A stretch of DNA of 64,000 nucleotides, taken from NCBI RefSeq assembly GCF_901933205.1, contig NC_044581.1, positions 12,212,001 through 12,276,000 on the forward strand. Direction: 5' to 3'. The stretch's first letter is position 1. Each line of letters starts with the position of its first letter. The notes beneath the pieces are model-generated. The model searched no databases, had not been told where the DNA came from, and worked only from the letters and a program-made list of their open reading frames with translations. Both the position numbers and the translations under genes were made by a program. Positions 55,927 through 64,000 of the stretch are shown one piece after another. This DNA comes from Camarhynchus parvulus (lineage: Eukaryota > Chordata > Aves > Passeriformes > Thraupidae).

Positions 55927-56310
55927 TGCTGTGTCACTGCAAGGCTGCTTCAAGGTGCAATGAGGGTTAAGATGCTGCTAGAGATGAAGCCACCTGAGGT
56001 ACTGATGCACTGTCTGAATAAAAATAAACAAGCAGAATTGGTTACACAACTACAAGACATTTTCTTGCAGCATCTTCAACAAGTAGTTTTACCATATGGG
56101 ACTGTTTTTCAAAAAGCTAAAAAACATAAAAGTAAAACAAATGTTATATGAATCCCAGACAGCTTTTGGGTATTTAATGTACCCCAAGAATTTTCAGCTT
56201 ATAATAAAGAACAACTGAAGGTGATCAGACAGACAATACACCACATTGCTACATCTGTATGCAACCCTGATGTTCCATCAGCTTGGGCTGTATTAGCCAC
56301 TTCATCATCC
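55927..56310 (+). pseudogene. Protein-like frame broken by one stop, unidentified
   Basis: A plus-strand frame opens after TGA (55924-55926). It runs through an in-frame ATG at 55960 and stops at TGA 56149-56151. It includes PPEVLMHCLNKNKQAELVTQ, then LQDIFLQHLQQVVLPYG, then a basic KAKKHKSK tail. The same frame then stays open for a further 53 codons, with IPDSFWVFNVPQEFSAYNKE and then TIHHIATSVCNPDVPSAWAV, to the next TGA at 56311-56313. Nearly 130 codons with a single stop, and an even residue composition, suggest a decayed coding fragment such as a retrocopy or lost exon. I do not recognise the parent, and no poly-A tail or splice sites are convincing. A chance run is possible. Confidence 0.28.
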
Positions 56311-59300
56311 TGAGACATCTGGCAGATGACCAATATACTTTTGTCTCCATGTTTTTATGGATATAACAGCTTGAACAAGATTAAAAGTAAAATTTGCACC
56401 TTACAGAGATACATGTAATAGTCTGCATAATTGCACATGGGTTATGTTAGGAGGGCATTCTCATACATGAAACTTCCTTTGCTCCACAGCACTTTCACAC
56501 TTGAGTTTGTTTCATACTTCAGATTGTTCCCCTAAATGGCACACCATGATATACTGCTAAACATTCTGCTGGATCAGTCATACAATTACACATGTTTGTT
56601 CCACATGTGCCTACCAAAAATATCCAGAGCCCCCATATAGCTTCCTTCTTTAAAGTAAATAGCAAGGAATAGATTGTTTTATTCCTCTCCAAAACTTTAG
56701 TGCCAGTAGACAAAAAAGAGTTACAGTGCATGTGAAAAGCATGGGCAACAAAAAAACACAAAAGCTTTTTTGCTGTTTAGCTTTTGTCATTTAAGCTATC
56801 AAAAAAATAAAAACAGACTGGCTAGCAGCCAATTTGAATTGTAGTTAAATAAATTCCTATAACACATATTCACTTTGGAAAATACAAAATAATTGATCAA
56901 AAGCAAAAAGCCCCCAGAATTTATTTTTAATTTAAAGCTTATATATTAACAATCTACAACAAGCTACTTGTTCTGCTGTTCTAGACAAAACAGGTCATCA
57001 TTTTAATTTGTGACAATAAATAAGCCTATTTTTTTCTAAATGCGGGAAAAGTTTAAAAACTGATGTGAACAAAACATACCTTTTCTCTTCCAAAAGCAAT
57101 GATGAGCATTTTAATTTTTGCTTGAAAGTATACAAATAGGCAGATATAATTTGACTTACAGAACTATTAATTCAACTCAGCCCTCTTATTTGCAGGCTAT
57201 AGTCTCAAAACAGTATCATAAGGTTGATTATTCAGCTAGCAAACACACAGGTAAGCTGCTTGTTTTAAGAACATTTCATTAACCCAGTGGGGTCTTGGAC
57301 CGAATGAAATGGCTTTGTTTTTCTTTGTGCACTGTGGTAGAATATGCACCTAAATTATCAATTATATTTAACCTCCTGCCTAAACTGGAGTAATGTGGCT
57401 GACAGGAGGCGAGCTGACTTTTAAACCCAGCCAGATAGAGTGCTTTCTGACAGAGCTTCAACTGAACAACACACATGCAGACAATTAGCCAGGTTTTAGA
57501 GGCTGGCCCAAGCTAGAGAAGAGCTGGAAACATGTTCCTTGGTGTTTCTCATTAGAGACTGACTGACTGAGAGGATTCCAGGCTGGCTCACGGCTCCCCT
57601 TTCATCTCACAGACCTGTGCATAATGTGCCCCAGACCCCGGCAGTGGGAGCCTGGTGGGGTGAGTGCAGTCCAGAGGTGAAGTTGATTTTCCTAGGGTGT
57701 GATTCTGGGCAGGGAAGGTGGCAGCACCTGGGTCCAGCAGAGGTGCCCAGGCTGGGGCAGCAGTGAAGCTCCCTTTGCACACAAAGGAGGTTCCTGCACT
57801 TGGGAATCTCAGCCAGGCTGCTTGGGGAGATTTCTAAATTCCCTGACAAGAAATGTAGGTTTGCTCCCCTCACAAAAAAAAAAAAAAATATCTAAACCCC
57901 AACCCAATCTGATAACACTGCTTTAATTCACTACAATTCTGTTGTTTCTTATCAATCTCTTCAAGTGCAGCTACATCTGCACCTCCCTGAGTATTGGAAG
58001 GAATTTGCATTTGAAGAACAGTTAACTTTCAGCAGTTTGCATGGAATAATTGATATCCTGCTATTTTTCCAAATGCTTTTACAAAAGTTCAATGTGTGTT
58101 AGTCTGTGAGCATTCTCAAACATCTGTGTGGCAGTCAGATAAAACCCAGACCTATTGATAAGATGGTCCAAAGGAAGCATTAAATGCATAAATACAGTGT
58201 GTCTACCATGACCTGATATGTTAATTTCTTCATACTTTTCAATACTCTCTTGAATTTTGTTGTTAAGCCAGGATTCCTCAGTCAGGGAAGAAAACCCAAC
58301 TCCAACATCCAATTTCCCTGCAGTTTTTCTAAACCACAAACTAGTACAATTTATAGAGGAGAATATCTGCTATGACACATTTTCTCAAAGGGAATATTTA
58401 CTGGAGAATCCATCACTGTAATGACATCTTTGTTAACCTCTATGTTTTAAATATTTTGCTACAAGTATGTCAATTCACATGAATTAGTAGAGCCCGTATA
58501 AGTCAGTAGTAGACCGCCACATGTGGTTTTGTACAGAGGAAGCACCTCAGATCTCATGTGAAGAGTGTGCAAAGTTTGAATCAGTTTTATAAATGTGCAA
58601 AATATCCCAGAAACAATTTTCTCCTTTTTACAGTAAACTTTGACCTCTCAAAGATGCATTCTGTAAGCATCTTTGCACATGATGCTGAAGCAGAAAAATA
58701 AGTCAGATTCTTACTTTCCTTTTGCTCCCATTTAATCTGATGACCCTCCTGAACTTAATGGTCCCAGAGAAACCCCAAACTATCTTTTATTATTCTCCAT
58801 GACCATGTTTTATTTCTCAAATATTTACTGCTCAGCTACATCTAATTGCCTTCAATGTTACCTCCTGGAGAAGGAACAACTATCAGCCTCTTCAGGTTGC
58901 TCTTCCCAATGCTGCCACATGAATGATATAGTTACAACCCTCCCAGTACTTATTTTCTTACAGTTAAACCATCTGGAGCCAGTTACTAACATGAGAATCA
59001 CAAAAGGAGGAAAGTTTCTAGCCTTTGTGGTTTCTGAGAAAAGTCACTCAAACATACCCTACAAGCCCACAAACCAGAAAATAAAGTTATAATTTTATTT
59101 ATTGAAACTATCATTAATTTTCAGTACCTAGAGGTGACAATACCCTTTGGCAGATCCTCTCATCTCGGTGTGACCCTGATGCCCTGATCCTATAATGAAC
59201 AGACAAGGGGGTGTTTGGTCAAGGGAGGAGCATTTTCCTGTGCTAGGGAGGATGCTCAGAGCAGGGACACTGCTGGCAAGCTTGTGGCCATGCTGGAGCA

Positions 59301-62300
59301 GGAAAGGGCAGTGCCACCCTGCCCATGAGCAAGTGTGACTTGCAGCCTGTATTTATTTCCCACTCCAATGTACCTATTGCTCCTATTCTCCAAGGCACTT
59401 GCCCAAATGCTTACATGTGCAATAATTAACAAATAAAAGGTGTTGTACAAAAGGAAAATTTAGGCTGCTATCCAAGATTCATGTGGTTTTGGAACTTGCT
59501 CAAAGATAAATTATGTTTTTTTAACACATGAAAATTTCCAACTAGTACACAACCACTTGTTTGTGAATCAATTTTACAATTTAAAAATACTTATAGAATT
59601 ACAATATGGAGTTAAAGATTTCCAAAAAGGTGTGTTAGAGAAAGCTTTAAAGAGACTACAAACCTTTTCAGTTTATATGGAATATACCTGACAGAAAATA
59701 AGCTCTTGGAAAGCTTCAGAAACTTTAATGTGAAGCCCTTGTCTTGAAATCTTACTCACCTGAGTAAAACAACAGCCAACTGAACCTTTCAGTCTGACAG
59801 GCTGTAACGTTCTGAGCCTGCCTTGGTCACAGAGGGCCAAGAAAAGCTGTCTTATATTGTCCTTCCACTCTTGTTCCTCTGTTTCTCAACTTTTTCATCT
59901 TTCTTCTGAATTCAGAGAGCTTTCCACTTCTAAACTCTCAAGCTTTCAAAGTGTGACACATGAGTTTAGCACACCTTGTTAACTTAATATTTCACAGAAA
60001 AGATTTTCCTTTGGAAATATTCTAGGTCAGCCTTACCACTGCTATGAGTAGTAATTTTTCTAAGGTCTTGATACATATAAGTACCAAGTATCCTCTAGTC
60101 TTGAGATCAGAATTAGACCCTTTATGGTTTCCCGCTGGAAGCTGATAAAAAAAAAAAAAATCAGAGGAGCAATTTTGGTCCACTGCCATCAATGGGAATT
60201 GTGAAGAGTCACAAAGGAGAAAATATTCCTAAAACAGAGATGGAAATAGAGAAGGAAAAGCATGAAAGGGCTTCCAGTCATGCAGTGGATGTTGCTCCCT
60301 TGTGAACACACACTGATGTTTTCTTCTTAACAATGAACAAAAGCCATTTTCTCTGAGGAAGAGGACAGGAAAAGGCTCAAGCTAAAGCTGGGTCAGGACT
60401 AGTTAGCATGGAGCTTCTGTGTCATTGGTTAGAGGAGTTAGAGTCCAGTTAAAAATCTCTCTTGCCTGTCCCCAGCTTTTGTTCTCCCTTTGAAGCCCAT
60501 CCTGCCCTTCCAAAATGCTGCTTGCTGGGTGTCAGCCTTCTATAAACTTCCCTGTCCCAGTCAGCTCCCCATCCAGTCCAGCTTTTATCCACACATCCCT
60601 ATAGCTGTGCTGCTTTTCCTTCCCAAAAGTCCAGCTGTAAACTGTCCCCCCTAAAACTGGACCATTTAGGAAGAAACAGATGAGAATTTAATTTGAAAAC
60701 ATTTTTTCCAGCAGTAAATAATAAAGCTTATACAGCTTTATCTGAATGGATCTTGGTTCCTGCCACATTTGATGTCCTTGCTTTGGAGCTCTACTAGCAC
60801 CTCTGCATCAAACAACTTTTCATATATTTTGAGACTTTGCAGGGTTGGTTTTTTTTTTTTTTCATTAACTTCTTTCTTTCAGACCTAGAGGTTGAAAATA
60901 AATAAGGAAACACATAGCTTTTCCAGCTGAAGTAAGATACAGAGATTTCAAAGCGCTGAACCACACTCACTGTTTAAGCCCAGTGCTTTCAGCCAAGAGA
61001 AGCAGCACCAGGCCATGATTGCCTCTGATCCAGCCTGGGGTGGGAGAGCACAGTTCCCCCTGGGGCAGAGCCCTAGGCTGTGCACACATCAGTCCAGTGA
61101 AGAGCATACATCAGCCAGGCAGTCACAGCTCCTGACTGGGCCAAACAGAACCAGCCCTGCAGCAGACACAGCAGGCACTTCACACACCTTCTTAAAGGTG
61201 TTCTGTGGCATCTGATAGCATAAGTTTTTTATAAATGTACTTATTTTATACATTAAAAAAAAAAAACCAAAACCTACAAAACCTTGAAAATAATTAGCAA
61301 AATACTAAAGCTGAAGAAATATTTAGAAATAATTAAATCAAATGTCTATATTTAAAATTTTTTGACTCTCACAGCTGAGATATATTTATCCTTTAGTGAC
61401 CCCTAACAAATAATGGAATGCTAAAGGCACGGGGAAAGGTAACACAGACAGAATTTACAAAAGTGAAAGTTAAGGACAGATTAACACCTAGATGCAGACT
61501 TTTCTGGCTTGATGACTGAACAATATTATTTCAACAACAGTGTACCATAGAGCTCTCAATTCTTGCATTGTTTTTACACTTGACACATATGAGGACAGAA
61601 AAACTCAGTTGTAAACTGGAAAGAAAGCCAGAACTTTCAAAACTAGAGCAATCTGGATAAGATTTAAAAATAAACAACAGAAAAAGCAGTTTTTCCAGAA
61701 GAATGCTTCCTCCCCCTCTTCCCTGTCCCATTCTCCTCTACCTCCAGCAGAGCCAGCAGCAGATGTTTCAGAAACCACACACTGGGCAGATACACAGGAT
61801 CATCTGTCCCTTCTTCCATAAAGGTCTCATCCAAAGGGAAAAATTTAGACAACCTAGTTCAAAGAGCACGCCAGTAGCAGCAAGTAGCAAGTCTTCCATT
61901 TTAAATAGCTCTTACCTTTGAAAATAGAAATTTTAATGGAATAATTTTTAAATTTCATATCCAGAAAACTGGATCACAACAGTAGAATAGTCTACAAGAT
62001 ATTTTTGTGATAAACACATTAATCTAAAACAGTTCATGAATATGTAATCTACAGACATGACTAATGAAAACTATTTTCTCAGAATTAAGATTACTACAAA
62101 ACCAACACAAAGTCCTGGCAGGGAAGTAATATTTAATAGATTTAAGAAAAAAAGTGAATCATTTTTACACCCAAATAAAAGAGTTTCGCCCTAATCCAGG
62201 AAACAGTTTTTCCTATATGCAAATGCTTTAAAAAATGCAAATTTAATTTCCTCAAATATATGTAATGGTAAATATAAATTCTAAAAATAAAATATTTATT

Positions 62301-64000
62301 CAGGATTACTAGTAACACTTAATAGAATGGATTTAGACATTGAAATAAAGATGAATAATTAAAAATGGGTTTGTTCCAAAGTAAGATTAATGTGTTGGTT
62401 AAAGATATAATTCCTTCTATGCGTAAGTGTAACAGGCAATATTTTTTCTCTGACTTTGACTTTTTTACTTCTAAAAGCAGCAACTGTAAAGGATTCCTGG
62501 TGACAAGTGCTAGGGTCACAAGCAAGGCTGGGGAGCAGAGGAGAGCAGTGCCCAGGATAGCACTGAGGAGGGGCTGGGCAGCTCTGGGAGTTTGCAGCCC
62601 CTGCATCCCCCATGAGTGCACAGTGTAAAACACCTCTAGGGTTGCTTTAAAGCATGCAGACAGCCAGTCCTGCCCTGCCTGGCCCGGGATCAAAGGACTG
62701 GAAAGGTGGCTCTGTGCCACTGCTCCCCCGGCTCTGCTTAGCTTCACGAAGGCCAAACTCAGCACAGCTGAGAATCTATCCCAGCACGTTAATCATGGCT
62801 GGGGTGGAATTGCTGTCATACTGAAGTTTTCATTTCCTTCACCTTTTAAAGCCTGACTTGTTCAAAGGAAGACAAGATTTCAATTTTGCACTGAAGCACC
62901 CCAGATTGGAAATGTCTTTCAGTTAGCAATTCTAGAAAGCAAGTGAAATTTGCAGAAGTCAAACATTTATTACATAGAAAATATTAATGAGTGGAATTAT
63001 TTCAGATGTCACTTGACAGTCAGCTAAACACAGCACTGTGGAAGACAAAGTCCTAATCAAGCTGCTAAAAGCATTTTCATATCAAGAAAAATGTACTGCA
63101 GTTAATATCAAATTTGATTTGCCAAAAGTGCAGGAAATTGAGTTAGGTGTTCACTTTGCCTGGTGCCAGTGGGGCTTCTGGCAGCACAGCCTGGCACCAG
63201 AGCCTTGGGGGTTTCTTTGTCCTCTTTTTTGCCTTCACAGGGGGATAGGGACAAAGGAAAAAAGAAATTACAGTCATTTCAATGTGGTGAAACAAAGGCA
63301 CAAGAAGAATTGCAATTCACAATGAACAAATGTAGACATGGTATTAGCAAAATTTCTTCCACAGAATCATTTCTTACACATTTCACCACAGTAGAGATAT
63401 AATTCAAACGTTTACAGCAGTCCAGCTGCACTATCCATTTCAAGAGACTTAGAAGTCCATTTTTATTAATTATATTTAAATGGCATGCAGAGCAGAGACA
63501 TACCACAGCTCTGGTGCTATCAGAGCCACAACTCCATGTATTCTAAAAAACTCAAGACTCATGGGTAATATTTATAACATTTATGATTGATATCAACACA
63601 GCATTATTTCATTCCAGGTGTTGTTCCTAGGAGTTAGAGTCAGGAGCTACTGTCTCCCACGGACAGGCTGGATTGAGATTACTGTACACACTGGGATCTG
63701 AGGGACCAAAAATGCATATGAGAGCACAAAGACCAAGGAGACAAATGAAAACTCCCTGTACAATGATAAAATATTTCAAGCTAGAAAAAGTTTACCGGAT
63801 TATGGAAATACATTCTTTCTGAATACTTCTTTCCCCTTCAAATCCCAGCCATCTTTAAAAGCCAGGTGACAGCTCTCACAAGAGAAATTTTTCTTCTTCT
63901 CTCCTGTGATTTGATTTAGATCTCCTTTGCAGTGACAGACTGCTAGGTTGTGTAAAGCCCAGAGATCTCTACAGCAGGCAGTCCACTAATGACTCAGAGT
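56311..64000. other. Non-coding unique DNA, about 7.7 kb
   Basis: Apart from the 86-codon minus-strand frame at 58079-58339, the largest open frames are 148 codons (62319-62765 -, in a GC-richer patch) and 97 codons (58799-59092 +). None has a recognisable domain. Homopolymer runs lie at 57874-57888 (A), 60147-60160 (A), 60849-60862 (T) and 61255-61266 (A). No other repeats, RNA genes or promoter-like CpG clusters were recognised. Confidence 0.55.
58079..58339 (-). other. Protein-like open frame, unidentified; weak exon or relic candidate
   Basis: The 86-codon minus-strand frame includes KLDVGVGFSSLTEESWLNNK, then IQESIEKYEEINISGHGRHT, then FYLTATQMFENAHRLTHIEL before TAA. The residue mix is balanced and charged, as in a soluble protein, but the frame is short and the nominal ATG has no supporting promoter. 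A possible splice acceptor (aaactgcag) lies on the minus strand just inside the start. I do not recognise a family, and chance is the simplest reading. Confidence 0.18.

Noticed and set aside
62319..62765. 148-codon minus-strand frame with a hydrophobic stretch
   Set aside because: The middle is GC-rich and the end is translated AT-rich DNA. The Leu/Ala-rich stretch is not a clear membrane segment and no homologue is recognised.

Overview
The window looks like vertebrate nuclear DNA, most likely from a bird. The main evidence is four pieces of CR1 LINE, recognised by their 3'-end wording and by reverse-transcriptase-region sequence. Interspersed repeats are otherwise sparse, the background is AT-rich, and there is no dense array of long open frames. 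Recognising CR1 does not exclude a crocodilian or turtle.

I find no intact protein-coding gene that I can support. The longest open frames are 183 codons (1387-1938 +), 151 codons (33664-34119 -) and 148 codons (62319-62765 -). The first lies antisense inside a decayed CR1, and the other two show no recognisable domain. I see no tRNA, rRNA, CRISPR array or bacterial-style operon. The window reads as a gene desert or a very large intron.

Layout. 1-1334: unique AT-rich DNA. 1335-2270: a decayed CR1 ORF2 segment, element sense on the minus strand, followed at 2513 by a short LTR-like start. 2581-18700: unique DNA with a 31-bp tandem duplication at 12099-12176 and a small CR1 scrap at 13449. 18750-18859: a cluster of three adjacent inverted repeats. 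19233-19466: a plus-strand CR1 3' end that appears internally deleted. 22041-22211: poly-T and poly-A tracts. 27520-27822: a minus-strand CR1 3' end. 30529-30807: a protein-like open frame that could be an exon or a retrocopy scrap. 45845-46160: a heavily decayed, frameshifted region resembling histone H3. 48330-49340: locally GC-richer DNA with an unclassified segment at 48830-49160. 55927-56310: an open frame broken by one stop. 56311-64000: unique DNA with one modest minus-strand open frame at 58079-58339.

No cooperating set of genes can be described, and I see no evidence of a new biological system. The items most worth a second look are the hairpin cluster, the histone-H3-like relic and the 30.5-kb open frame. 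All repeat and pseudogene calls come from recognising sequence by eye, without alignment or database search.
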